Virus record (IMG/VR): IMGVR_UViG_3300000553_000375
Location: 1-21,934 of that record
Length of the DNA stretch: 21,934 nucleotides
Reading direction: 5' to 3' (one strand)
Source of the DNA: a virus
Shown here: positions 1-6,452 of the stretch, one piece after another
Layout: every line of letters begins with the position of its first letter
Numbering within the stretch: position 1 is the first letter of the stretch
Made by a program: the position numbers and the translations under genes
Notes under the pieces: model-generated
What the model was told of the DNA's origin: nothing
The model's input: the letters and a program-made list of their open reading frames with translations, nothing else
Database searches by the model: none

Positions 1-631
1 CTCTACCTAAAACAAATCCTTCTGGAATGTTATCAGATTTACACATTTTATCCACTTCGCCATTAGTGTACCATTTAGTACCTTTTGCATCAAAAGGTGG
101 TTTAATACCTTTTCTTTTTTCAGACCATTTCTGTTTTGTTTCTTCAGAATGTTTTTTGTCTTTAAATGTCCCAGAACTGCTAATAAATCTTTTCTTTTGT
201 GCTTCACTGCTATTATATTTACTTTCCTCTGTTCTAACCCAAGTACCAGATTTACCTTTCATATTTGATTTAACTTCTTCGCTTTTTTTCTTTCCTTTAA
301 ACATAACTGAATTTTTCTCAGCTATTAAAGAACGAACTAAAGAATATGATTTAGCAGTATATCTTTCTTGGTTATTTGATTTAGAGTAAGTCATCCTTAT
401 CAAAGCATTTATCATCTTATATTTATATGTTCCACAAGTTATTTTGCAAAGTAAAAGATGACATATATAATGTTCTTTCGCTGTTAATAATACTTCTTCT
501 TTACCGCCAAAACTTTTTGGTATAATATGATGAGATTCATAGTATACTTTATTTTTCTTTTTTCTATTTTGATTTTTGGCGTTTTCTATAATTTTAAAAT
601 ACCATTTAGTATATTTGTTATCAATAAACAT
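1..631 (-). CDS. HNH homing endonuclease, 3' end cut by window edge
   Basis: Open from the ATG at 631 to the window edge (210 codons seen, no stop), preceded by AAGGAG six bases upstream. Residues 34-58 carry an HNH-type core: HHIIPKS at 34-40, then a glycine pair, LT at 49-50, EH at 53-54 and CH at 57-58, as in phage free-standing HNH endonucleases. The C-terminal half has two NUMOD3-like DNA-binding motifs (FKGKKKSEEVKSNM and FKDKKHSEETKQKW) and then a WYTNG...PEGFVLGR segment typical of phage HNH endonuclease tails. It presumably nicks or cuts a nearby target and moves by homing. It follows the YkuK-like gene, and its RBS lies in a hairpin (see 631-661). The short ORFs in other frames over this stretch are shadows. 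The family is clear; the target is unknown. Confidence 0.88.
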   Translation of the reverse strand, partial: MFIDNKYTKWYFKIIENAKNQNRKKKNKVYYESHHIIPKSFGGKEEVLLTAKEHYICHLLLCKITCGTYKYKMINALIRMTYSKSNNQERYTAKSYSLVRSLIAEKNSVMFKGKKKSEEVKSNMKGKSGTWVRTEESKYNSSEAQKKRFISSSGTFKDKKHSEETKQKWSEKRKGIKPPFDAKGTKWYTNGEVDKMCKSDNIPEGFVLGR

Positions 632-661
632 ATAAATCTCCTTTTTATACATTTATTTATA
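631..661 (-). promoter_or_regulatory. Late promoter overlapping RBS-occluding hairpin of the HNH endonuclease
   Basis: The minus strand has an exact T4 late box TATAAATA (654-661). The bases TATAAAT (655-661) are complementary to ATTTATA (631-637), which directly precedes and enters the ATG. The 17-base loop holds AAGGAG (638-643). In a long upstream transcript the 7-bp stem could hide the RBS; initiation near 648 would remove the 5' arm. The stem is all A-T, so this is the weakest of the three such structures in the window. Confidence 0.5.
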
Positions 662-689
662 GATAACCGATTTTTAAGAAGGTGTTACA

Positions 690-1160
690 TTATGCTGCTA
701 GGATCTCTTTTAGTCGGTCAGCGCAATAAGAGGCAGCCCAAGCATTTGGTTTTACCATAGGAATCACATTACACATACCTCTAATATATCCTGTAGCCTC
801 ATTAATTACACATGATGAACCGTGATGTTCATCAGGATTAATATCCAAATGCACTTCTACATGTCGATCTTCTAAAACTTCCGCTAGCTTCATATAGAGC
901 TCGGCAATTTTAAAAGTTTCGTTCATCAAACGCATACGTGGCTTATCTTTCTGCTGATCATAATCACGTTCACGTATTACTTCTCCAAAAATCTTACAAC
1001 CACGATTACCATCAATGTGTACAACAACTGCAATTGTATAATCAGCATGCCAAACATTATTGATTAGGAATCGTTCCGAGTCAGCACCAATATAAATTTT
1101 AGTTTCTGGTGACTGTGCATCGATAAATTGTTTTACTTCTTGAAGATCGATTTTTTTCAT
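690..1160 (-). CDS. YkuK-family RNase H-like nuclease (DUF458)
   Basis: A 156-aa protein matching the YkuK/DUF458 family in length and motifs: an early acidic YIGADSER segment (about residues 23-30), a beta strand TIAVVVHID, and later VHLDINPDEHHGSS (about residues 102-115). These supply the Asp/His residues of the RNase H-like fold. The family occurs in Firmicutes and in T4-like phages, and its substrate is not established. The ATG at 1160 follows AGGTG, and the gene begins 16 bases after the 3' CCA of the tRNA, so both probably share the promoter at 1262-1290. Family assignment is from recall of motifs; the biochemical role is inference. Confidence 0.75.
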   Translation of the reverse strand: MKKIDLQEVKQFIDAQSPETKIYIGADSERFLINNVWHADYTIAVVVHIDGNRGCKIFGEVIRERDYDQQKDKPRMRLMNETFKIAELYMKLAEVLEDRHVEVHLDINPDEHHGSSCVINEATGYIRGMCNVIPMVKPNAWAASYCADRLKEILAA

Positions 1161-1175
1161 GTTACACCTGTTATT

Positions 1176-1252
1176 TGGTGTCCGTTACTGGATTCGAACC
1201 AGTCCTGTAGGCATTTTAAGTGCCTTGCCTCCTACCACTGGGCTAAACGGAC
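1176..1252 (-). tRNA. tRNA with anticodon UAA (reads UUA, Leu), encoded CCA
   Basis: A full cloverleaf can be drawn on the minus strand. The acceptor is GTCCGTT/AACGGAC (7 bp), U8 A9, a 3-bp D stem GCC/GGC, and an anticodon stem AGGCA/TGCCT with 7-base loop CTTAAAA. The T arm is ACTGG-TTCGAAT-CCAGT, the discriminator is A and the gene encodes CCA (1176-1178). The anticodon at loop positions 34-36 is UAA, in the same loop context as T4 tRNA-Leu(UAA). The variable region is only 5 bases (ACAGG), whereas bacterial and T4 leucine tRNAs have a long variable arm. The tRNA call is firm; the amino acid is less so. Confidence 0.93.
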
Positions 1253-1261
1253 ATTATTATT

Positions 1262-1290
1262 ATAATACTCGCTTTCAGAATAAAAGTCAA
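1262..1290 (-). promoter_or_regulatory. Sigma70-type promoter upstream of the tRNA
   Basis: TTGACT (1285-1290), a 17-base spacer, then TATTAT (1262-1267) on the minus strand. Both hexamers match the consensus at five of six positions. The predicted start, about 1255, lies just ahead of the tRNA 5' end at 1252. It would drive the tRNA, the YkuK-like gene and, by read-through, the HNH endonuclease. Confidence 0.6.
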
Positions 1291-1316
1291 GTTATATAAA
1301 TACATCGATTGTAAAT

Positions 1317-1730
1317 TCAAATCAAAGATTTTGATCTGCGAACCCTTACCATAATCCATCCATTATACCATTCATCAGGTTTGAGTAAAACATCATATTC
1401 AAATTGTAATTTTGCTTCCCAATAATTACATTCATTTTTTGTTTTACACAATCTTAGTATTTCTCTTTTAAAATTATGTTTCCCTATTTTATTAACATCT
1501 TCTATCAATTCAATAGAAGAAGAATAGTAGTCTTTCCAGTCTGATTCAATGGTTGTTTTTTTCTTTTTGCCCTTGATCTGCTTGGTTCTTCTAAACTTGA
1601 GCAGTTTCTTCCCAATATACTTTTTACCGCTGGACATATTTACGATGAGGTATACAAATCCTATGTAATTATCTAGGACTTCAGAATCAATTATATTACC
1701 ATTATGTAACCAAGGGTTCGAATATGACAT
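1317..1730 (-). CDS. SegE-like GIY-YIG endonuclease
   Basis: A 137-aa protein with a single GIY-YIG nuclease domain. The GIY-like strand FVYLIVNMSSG lies at about residues 25-35 and KYIGKK at 37-42; basic linkers follow, then a DWKDYYSSS segment, FKREIL at 87-92 and the likely catalytic Glu in YWEAKLQ (about residue 105). Its ending, YNGWIMVRVRR, is typical of the short SegE-type GIY-YIG proteins found in T4-like phages. No separate DNA-binding domain is visible. The ATG at 1730 lies in the 3' arm of a strong hairpin that also holds the RBS (see 1729-1759). Expected role: a free-standing homing or intergenic endonuclease. Family likely, activity untested. Confidence 0.78.
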   Translation of the reverse strand: MSYSNPWLHNGNIIDSEVLDNYIGFVYLIVNMSSGKKYIGKKLLKFRRTKQIKGKKKKTTIESDWKDYYSSSIELIEDVNKIGKHNFKREILRLCKTKNECNYWEAKLQFEYDVLLKPDEWYNGWIMVRVRRSKSLI

Positions 1731-1759
1731 AGAGGGAAATTCCTTTCCCTCTATTTATT
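1729..1759 (-). promoter_or_regulatory. Late-promoter-like box plus 11-bp RBS-occluding hairpin
   Basis: On the minus strand ATAGAGGGAAA (1744-1754) is perfectly complementary to TTTCCCTCTAT (1729-1739), with a 4-base GGAA loop. The only plausible Shine-Dalgarno bases (AAAGGAA) and the first two bases of the ATG are inside the structure. AATAAATA (1752-1759), one base off the T4 late consensus TATAAATA, overlaps the 5' arm by three bases. A late start near 1746 would destroy the stem. Confidence 0.6.
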
Positions 1760-1766
1760 TCATATT

Positions 1767-2021
1767 TTAAAAGGTATCTCTATCTTGGTCGTCCCAATCT
1801 TCATCCTCATCCTCATCTTCACTGTCCCAATCGTCATCATCATTGGCGTCTTCAATGATAGTATCAAGAATTGGATCAATACCGACAAGATCACCATTAT
1901 CAATATGGTTTTCTTCTAGGACTTCTAAAATACCATAATACACTTCAGTACGAAGATCATCATCTTCAATTGTAAGTTTAATTGATTCTAAAATTTCTGT
2001 AATGGTAGAGATAGTACTCAT
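1767..2021 (-). CDS. Small acidic protein of unknown function
   Basis: An 84-aa protein, not recognised. The N-terminal two thirds look like amphipathic helices (TITEILESIKLTIEDDDLRTE), and the C-terminal third is almost entirely Asp/Glu with a few Trp. Start choice: ATG at 2021 with GGAG six bases upstream; that Shine-Dalgarno overlaps the last codons of the preceding nuclease gene, so translation is probably coupled. Strongly acidic tails occur in phage DNA mimics and in assembly chaperones, but nothing specific supports either. Real-gene confidence comes from the RBS and the tight packing. Confidence 0.7.
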   Translation of the reverse strand: MSTISTITEILESIKLTIEDDDLRTEVYYGILEVLEENHIDNGDLVGIDPILDTIIEDANDDDDWDSEDEDEDEDWDDQDRDTF

Positions 2022-2024
2022 TTA

Positions 2025-2822
2025 TTACTCCTTACATTGCTTTTTCTTATCATCAGCAAGAGTCTTTAGATCAGTAGTAATCACAGGATTCTTAACTGTT
2101 TTGGAGTCGGGAATAGGGAAAGTCATACCAGTAAGTTTTTCAATATCTGCCACTGTCACCTGATACTGAGTGTAATCAGAACTCAAACCATCTTTGTGTG
2201 GGAACAAGAAAGCATAGGACTTCTTGGTCACGTCATCAGTTACAATTTTAAATAGGTAGTCAGGAACAACAACCTTATCAGCGCCAATAGTTTTTGTACC
2301 ACCAAAGTTACCAGCGTATTCTGTATGCGGATGCTTAGTTGAATAAACCCATGCACGTGAAGCTGATTCTAGGTTCTTCCAAGTACCACGATTAACAGAA
2401 GGAAGTTGTGGGCTCATGTTAGACATAAGGAATGACTCATGTTCAACCTGTGGATCCCAAGACATGTCAGCGTCATTAGCTAGGTGGCCTTGGTCATAGC
2501 CAGAAGCTGCATAGTCAGATGGCTTGGCCGAAGCAGGTAGCGACTGGTCAGCAGCAAATGCATTAGTACGTGCAACACAACCAATAGCATGATCAGGCGT
2601 TAAAGTCCAAGCAACCCAATCTGGAGTATGTGTGTTTGGATTAAAAGCAAGTTCATAAGCTGCACGACAAACTACAGTATCACCAGCCTTTACACTTGGC
2701 TGACCATAAGGAATCTGATTGGCGCATGACGCAACAGGATGAGGAGGAACTTGGTCAGCTGCAACAGCATAAGAAGCAGCTACTAAAAATAAACTAGAGA
2801 GAAAAATTCTTAAAACTTTCAT
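2025..2822 (-). CDS. Exported DNA/RNA non-specific endonuclease (NUC family)
   Basis: A 265-aa protein. Residues 1-21 form a classic Sec signal peptide: basic MKVLR, a hydrophobic core, and AVA|A as the likely cleavage site. The mature part carries the NUC (Serratia-nuclease-like, PF01223) active site: DQGH at 110-113 with catalytic His113, MSNMSPQ at 133-139, then NRGTWKNLE, which supplies the Mg-binding Asn144 and Glu152. The usual motif is DRGH; here Arg is replaced by Gln. Cys33, 52 and 82 and a Cys near the C-terminus suit an oxidising periplasm. The ATG sits inside the last codons of nrdB (29-base overlap) with AAGGA eight bases upstream, so it is made together with the reductase. Export is inferred from the sequence; its purpose is not known. 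Confidence 0.85.
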   Translation of the reverse strand: MKVLRIFLSSLFLVAASYAVAADQVPPHPVASCANQIPYGQPSVKAGDTVVCRAAYELAFNPNTHTPDWVAWTLTPDHAIGCVARTNAFAADQSLPASAKPSDYAASGYDQGHLANDADMSWDPQVEHESFLMSNMSPQLPSVNRGTWKNLESASRAWVYSTKHPHTEYAGNFGGTKTIGADKVVVPDYLFKIVTDDVTKKSYAFLFPHKDGLSSDYTQYQVTVADIEKLTGMTFPIPDSKTVKNPVITTDLKTLADDKKKQCKE

Positions 2823-3888
2823 TTGTCACATCCTTTTTAACACCGCCAACAATGTAGGAAGATATTTCCGTTTCTTGTGGCGCAACTTGAACTTCAGAAC
2901 CGCTGATCCATTTCTGAGACCATGGCAATGGATTAGAATTACTTTTATATATAGGCGAAAGACCAACAGCTGTCATACGCTTATTGCAGATCCATTCAAC
3001 GTATTCATTCAATAGATGTTCATTAAGCCCAATCATAGAACCATCTTGGAATAGATACTTGGCCCATGCTTTTTCTTGCTCAGCTGCAGCTTTAAACATC
3101 TTGATACATTCATCACGTGTTTCATCACGGATACGAGCGAAATCAGGATCGTCAGTTGGCAATACCTTTAGTAGCTGTTGAGTGCCAGCAAGATGAAGGT
3201 TCTCATCACGAGCAATCAACTTGATGATCTTAGCATTGCCTTCCATTTTTTTCAATTCAGCAAATGCCCAAGAGCATGCGAAGCTGACATAGAAACGAAC
3301 GCCCTCAAGAATGTTGACTGACATAAGAGTAAGCCAAAGTGCTTTCTTATGTTCGTAACTGGCGTTTGTATTATATCCATTCAAGCCATGAAAATTATTC
3401 ATATCAATCAGATTATCGTAGTACTTGCTGATATCACCAGCGCAGTCTACAATTTCTTTCATATCCATCATACCGTCAAAGATGATCGAAGGATCAGCGT
3501 ATACGTTCCGAATGATGTGAGTGTAACTGCGTGAGTGAATAGATTCGCTGAATGCCCATGTAAGGATCCAGTTCTCGAGTTCAGGAAGTGAGCAGATAGG
3601 GCCAAAGGCAGCTGTTGGAGCCCTCCCCTGTACTGAGTCAAGAAGGATTTGTCGTTTGAGATTGGAGGTAAAGATGTGCTGCTCATGAACCGTCAGTCCT
3701 CTAAAATCTTTCGAATCACGTGTAACGTCAATTTCTTCTGGACGCCAAAAGAAGCCCAACTGTTTTTCAGTTAGCTTTTCAAGGAATGGATACTTCTGCT
3801 TATCATAACGAGCAATCGTCACAGGATCGTCGAAAAACGCCTTGACTTTTGTTGGATCTTTACGGTTAGTTGAATCAAATACACTCAC
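2794..3888 (-). CDS. nrdB: Ribonucleotide reductase class Ia beta subunit
   Basis: A 364-aa protein, full length for NrdB. It makes and holds the diiron-tyrosyl radical used by NrdA to reduce ribonucleoside diphosphates. All key residues are visible: Asp84 (LLDSVQGR), Glu115 and His118 (SESIHSRSYTH), radical Tyr122, Glu195 (NILEGVRF), and Glu229 and His232 (ARDENLHL). The first four share E. coli numbering. The C-terminal tail NFSL, which docks onto NrdA, is kept. The start is GTG at 3888, overlapping the upstream stop as GTGA, with GGAGAA about eight bases before it. Unlike nrdA, it carries no intein or endonuclease. Assignment is certain. Confidence 0.98.
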   Translation of the reverse strand: MSVFDSTNRKDPTKVKAFFDDPVTIARYDKQKYPFLEKLTEKQLGFFWRPEEIDVTRDSKDFRGLTVHEQHIFTSNLKRQILLDSVQGRAPTAAFGPICSLPELENWILTWAFSESIHSRSYTHIIRNVYADPSIIFDGMMDMKEIVDCAGDISKYYDNLIDMNNFHGLNGYNTNASYEHKKALWLTLMSVNILEGVRFYVSFACSWAFAELKKMEGNAKIIKLIARDENLHLAGTQQLLKVLPTDDPDFARIRDETRDECIKMFKAAAEQEKAWAKYLFQDGSMIGLNEHLLNEYVEWICNKRMTAVGLSPIYKSNSNPLPWSQKWISGSEVQVAPQETEISSYIVGGVKKDVTNESFKNFSL

Positions 3889-4079
3889 GCTGCTTTTCTC
3901 CAGTACTTCTTAGCATCATAATCCATATAGCCCTCAGGCATCTCATATAGCTTTTTAGTCTCAAACTCAAACAAACATGGTACAAGATTATCTTCAGTTT
4001 TCACATGAACAACAGCTAGTTCTAAAGATTTTTCGATCTTGTAGAAAATTTTTTCGTGTGTTAGATTGAGTTTATTCAT
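3885..4079 (-). CDS. Small hypothetical protein between nrdA and nrdB
   Basis: A 64-aa protein, not recognised, with no membrane segment, CxxC or other motif. The sequence is mixed charged/hydrophobic and could be a small alpha/beta fold; it ends YWRKAA. ATG at 4079 has GGGAG about eight bases upstream, and its stop overlaps the nrdB GTG start by four bases, a strong sign of translational coupling. It is not a glutaredoxin (no CPYC-like site), which would be the usual small companion in an nrd operon. Confidence 0.68.
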   Translation of the reverse strand: MNKLNLTHEKIFYKIEKSLELAVVHVKTEDNLVPCLFEFETKKLYEMPEGYMDYDAKKYWRKAA

Positions 4080-4268
4080 TTACCATCTCCCGTCGTCTAT
4101 GTAAAAGTGAATACAAATAGGACCAACTACTAATCTAAAAACAATTATTAGACCTGGATCCATATCTGATTTAGTCTCAATATAATGATAAATCCCCCAT
4201 TTTAATGGGTTAAAATGTAATTCAATAGTAAAATTTGAATTTTTAATATAGTTAATTAAATTTTGCAT
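4080..4268 (-). CDS. Small hypothetical protein overlapping the nrdA 3' end
   Basis: A 62-aa protein, not assigned. Residues such as LHFNPLKWG and the ending VGPICIHFYIDDGRW resemble a type of short phage protein I recall only loosely. ATG at 4268 lies inside the last codons of nrdA (13-base overlap) with no good Shine-Dalgarno, so it would depend on translation of nrdA. Its stop directly abuts the next ATG. Base composition is more AT-rich than nrdA. Probably real, because it fills the gap exactly between two coupled genes. Confidence 0.6.
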   Translation of the reverse strand: MQNLINYIKNSNFTIELHFNPLKWGIYHYIETKSDMDPGLIIVFRLVVGPICIHFYIDDGRW

Positions 4269-5281
4269 GATTCACAGGATTCATCGTCAAGTTCACCAAG
4301 AGCTAATGGTGTTCCAACATCAATTTCACCAGCACCATCATTTGTATTGAAATAATACAACTGCTTACCACCATACTTGTAAAACATCAATAGATGCTGA
4401 ATCATAACGCTCATTGGAATTTGTTCGTCATCGTAGTACTTGGGGTTGTATGAGGTATTGACTGAAATTCCTTGATCGATAAATTTTTGCAACACGCTAG
4501 CGATCTTAATATATCCTTCTGGGGAAACTTGGTCCCAAAGTAGATCGTACTTTCTCTTAAGTTTTCTGACTTCGGGGACAACCTGTTTAAGAACGCCATC
4601 TTTACTCTGTTTAACTGATACCAAAGATCTGACAGGCTCAATTCCGTTGGTTGAGTTTGAAATCTGAGCACTGGTTTCCGCTGGCATGAGAGCCATGAGC
4701 GTGGAATTACGTATGCCATATTTCTTTGCATCCTCTCTTAATTTATTCCAGTCCTTATAATACATCGGATCGGCTAATGTGTCAACTTCTTTTTTATAGG
4801 TGTCAATGGGCATAATACCAAGAGAGTACTTGGTTTCGTTAGATTTGCTTGGTGCGCCCTTTTCTTTTGCAAGATCGATAGAAGCCTTAATGAGATAATA
4901 AGACCATGATTCTGCATACTTATGGATAAGGTTTAATCCTTCAGTATCAATGCCTTGGTATGTTAGGTCATTACGAGCAAGCCAATATGCGAGATTGACA
5001 ATGCCAACGCCAAGAGGACGACGAGCCATAGTGGAGTTTTTTGCTGCAAGGACGGGATAGTGCTGATAGCTAAGCAACTCATCCAAAGCCCGCACCACGA
5101 GAGTACAAGGACGTTCAAAATCATTTGGATCCTTTATCTTTCCCCAATTAATGGCACTTAAAGTACACAGGCTAATCTCTGCATCATCTTCAGAATCAAA
5201 CTCTTCCCCAAGAACATAAACATATTCATCATCGTCATCTCCTATCTCTTTCACAACTTCAAAATTAAATGGTAGATTCAT
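4256..5281 (-). CDS. nrdA: Ribonucleotide reductase alpha subunit, piece 3 (C-terminal)
   Basis: A 341-aa protein. From about residue 33 (DAEISLCTLSA) it matches NrdA from just before E. coli Cys462 to the end. Cys39 equals Cys462, the redox partner of Cys225. ALMPAETSAQISNSTNGIEP is the substrate-loop region, Tyr309-Tyr310 equal the radical-transfer pair Tyr730/731, and the tail ends CESCKI, the CxxC that is re-reduced by thioredoxin/glutaredoxin. Residues 1-32 are not typical NrdA: a very acidic head with runs such as GDDDDE and GEEFDSEDD. The ATG at 5281 has AAGGA nine bases upstream and lies 17 bases inside the GIY-YIG endonuclease gene. It must assemble with pieces 1 and 2; precedent is the fragmented NrdA-a/NrdA-b of Aeromonas phage Aeh1. 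Confidence 0.95.
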   Translation of the reverse strand: MNLPFNFEVVKEIGDDDDEYVYVLGEEFDSEDDAEISLCTLSAINWGKIKDPNDFERPCTLVVRALDELLSYQHYPVLAAKNSTMARRPLGVGIVNLAYWLARNDLTYQGIDTEGLNLIHKYAESWSYYLIKASIDLAKEKGAPSKSNETKYSLGIMPIDTYKKEVDTLADPMYYKDWNKLREDAKKYGIRNSTLMALMPAETSAQISNSTNGIEPVRSLVSVKQSKDGVLKQVVPEVRKLKRKYDLLWDQVSPEGYIKIASVLQKFIDQGISVNTSYNPKYYDDEQIPMSVMIQHLLMFYKYGGKQLYYFNTNDGAGEIDVGTPLALGELDDESCESCKI

Positions 5282-5876
5282 TTTCTTTTTTCCTTAAATG
5301 TTTAGCTAGATTACCAAGATCAAATTCTCTTTGGCAACATAAACAACAAGCTTTTTTACCTTGAAGATGTCCAAACCCATTAGGCGGTTTTTTCAAAGTG
5401 TATTTTCCACGTTTTTTACCTGTTCTAGATAATGTATGTTTCTTTTTAGTCTCTTCACTAACAGGGCCAGTTTTTTTACCTTTATTCCAAGGTGTTTGTC
5501 CAATATGCCCTAAAGAATTATTTAACCTATGTGTTTCTGATTGTGGTCCTTTAGGTATACCTTTTGTTTTTTCGCTCATTGCTTCATAATCTCTATATGC
5601 AGAAGTATCACCACCTGAACCATTTTCTTCAATAAAGTTAGCCCATTCATCTGAATGAACTATATCCCACAGTTCAGAATAATAAAGACCTTTTTCTTTA
5701 ATTTCTTCAATGTTTTCAGATTCAAATAATATCTCGGTATCAACATCATTGCCATATTTTTTTAATTCTCGTTTCCATCTAATACCAGAACCTTTATAAA
5801 CATATGGATCTTTTTCTGTTTTACCGAGATATTTTAATCCTGTAACTTTATGAGTTTTAACGTAAAGTGTAATCAT
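5265..5876 (-). CDS. GIY-YIG homing endonuclease with NUMOD3 motifs, inserted in nrdA
   Basis: A 203-aa protein. The GIY-YIG domain is at the N-terminus: LYVKTHKVTG then KYLGKT (residues 4-20), a conserved Arg in GIRWKREL, and Glu in YYSELW (about residue 68). The middle carries NUMOD3-type DNA-binding repeats (HIGQTPWNKGKK and SEETKKKHTLSRTG, about 129-158). The end has a Cys-rich finger-like segment, CCLCCQREFDLGNLAKH. It separates nrdA pieces 2 and 3, like MobE in phage Aeh1, though that enzyme is HNH-type. Its RBS (GGAGG) lies in the loop of a hairpin behind an exact late promoter (5875-5907). No intron flanks are visible: the ORF fills nearly all of the insert. Confidence 0.92.
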   Translation of the reverse strand: MITLYVKTHKVTGLKYLGKTEKDPYVYKGSGIRWKRELKKYGNDVDTEILFESENIEEIKEKGLYYSELWDIVHSDEWANFIEENGSGGDTSAYRDYEAMSEKTKGIPKGPQSETHRLNNSLGHIGQTPWNKGKKTGPVSEETKKKHTLSRTGKKRGKYTLKKPPNGFGHLQGKKACCLCCQREFDLGNLAKHLRKKENESTI

Positions 5877-5907
5877 AGTTGTGCCTCCTTCTTCACAACT
5901 ATTTATA
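5875..5907 (-). promoter_or_regulatory. T4 late promoter overlapping 9-bp RBS-occluding hairpin
   Basis: On the minus strand TATAAATA (5900-5907) is the exact T4 late consensus. ATAGTTGTG (5894-5902) is perfectly complementary to CACAACTAT (5875-5883); the 10-base loop AAGAAGGAGG is the Shine-Dalgarno region, and the 3' arm includes the A and U of the start codon. Transcription from the late box should start near 5894, the last base of the 5' arm, so late mRNA cannot form the stem. T4 uses this arrangement for I-TevI and lysozyme gene e. Confidence 0.8.
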
Positions 5908-5911
5908 TCTG

Positions 5912-6157
5912 CTATGAATTGGGGAGAAGGGTATTTGGATTATTTTTACGCCAAATTAGATATTTTTGGTAATTTTCTTTGGTCATTTTAATATTTTTCT
6001 TCACTGGAGCCCCATCTTTAAAATCCTTCAATGGTTTGGTTGGTAGATTGATCTCGCAGTTATGAACTAAAATTCCATTGGCATAAAAGTTTTCATTTTT
6101 TTCTACTGTAATATCATATACATCTTCTGTGTAATTGAGGTATTCAATTTTTAACAT
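5912..6157 (-). CDS. nrdA: Split intein C-half fused to NrdA piece 2
   Basis: An 81-aa protein. Residues 1-33 are an intein C-terminal fragment: block F is VYDITVEKNENFYANG and block G is ILVHN followed by Cys+1. The extein then begins CEINLPTKPLKDFKD, the NrdA stretch after catalytic Cys439 (E. coli LEIALPTKPLNDV), with Glu2 equal to Glu441. The last 30 or so residues, from GAPVKKNIK, do not match NrdA; they are strongly basic (7 Lys, 1 Arg, 1 Glu), followed by a stop. Start choice: ATG at 6157 with AAAGGA upstream, in the position where split intein C-halves begin; longer readings need a non-ATG start inside the neighbouring ORF. Trans-splicing should join this extein to piece 1. Confidence 0.88.
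   Translation of the reverse strand: MLKIEYLNYTEDVYDITVEKNENFYANGILVHNCEINLPTKPLKDFKDGAPVKKNIKMTKENYQKYLIWRKNNPNTLLPNS
6059..6157 (-). other. Intein C-fragment (Int-C), 33 residues
   Basis: This marks the part of the preceding gene expected to be removed by protein trans-splicing: MLKIEYLNY to the terminal ILVHN. The penultimate His and final Asn needed for Asn cyclisation are present, and the next residue is Cys, the nucleophile for the second transesterification. It closely resembles the naturally split NrdA inteins known from marine metagenomes (NrdA-2 type). Confidence 0.88.
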
Positions 6158-6452
6158 GTTTTCTTTTTCCTTTTGAATCTTTGACAACTTTAGTTCCTTT
6201 ATTTGGACCAACAGTGCCAGTATATTTTTCTCTATATAATTGTCTTTGTTCTTCGGATCGAAAATATGGATTAAATGTCATTCCTAATTCCTTTTCAAGG
6301 ATAGCAACATAATTTTTATAATTGCCTCCAAATCTTACGGGTCTAAATGATTTAGGAAATCTTATACCAAGTTTTTCACACTCTTTAACCATCGTCAGTT
6401 GACCAACAATTCTACCAAGACCAATGCATATTTTTTTACCAATTTCAACCAA
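6144..6452 (-). CDS. ORF with homing-endonuclease-associated repeat, probably a relic
   Basis: This open frame lies between Int-N and Int-C and continues upstream to about 6485 without an ATG; the TTG at 6452 is the first candidate start and has no convincing RBS. Its first 65 residues (NEELVEIGKKICIGLGRIVGQ... then RFGGNYKNYVAIL) fit the 'homing endonuclease associated repeat' (HNH_repeat) pattern. After this come a basic stretch and KRKHVKN. No catalytic nuclease domain is visible. Its 3' end overlaps the Int-C start by 14 bases. In fractured genes with split inteins an endonuclease gene is expected here, so a decayed endonuclease is the best reading; a small DNA-binding protein is possible. 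Confidence 0.45.
   Translation of the reverse strand: MVEIGKKICIGLGRIVGQLTMVKECEKLGIRFPKSFRPVRFGGNYKNYVAILEKELGMTFNPYFRSEEQRQLYREKYTGTVGPNKGTKVVKDSKGKRKHVKN

Noticed and set aside
27-389. Plus-strand open frame of about 120 codons
   Set aside because: It is antisense to the HNH endonuclease, whose minus-strand frame has a proper RBS, HNH motif and NUMOD3 repeats.
420-427. Exact TATAAATA on the minus strand
   Set aside because: It lies within the HNH coding frame (codons for TYKYK) with no gene start downstream; probably chance in AT-rich DNA.
1295-1302. TATAAATA on the plus strand
   Set aside because: No plus-strand gene follows; it would only give antisense RNA to the SegE-like gene. Possible but unsupported.
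5265-5911. Group I intron carrying the GIY-YIG gene in nrdA
   Set aside because: There is no room for intron core structure: the endonuclease ORF starts 36 bases after the piece 2 stop and overlaps piece 3. Free-standing insertion fits better.
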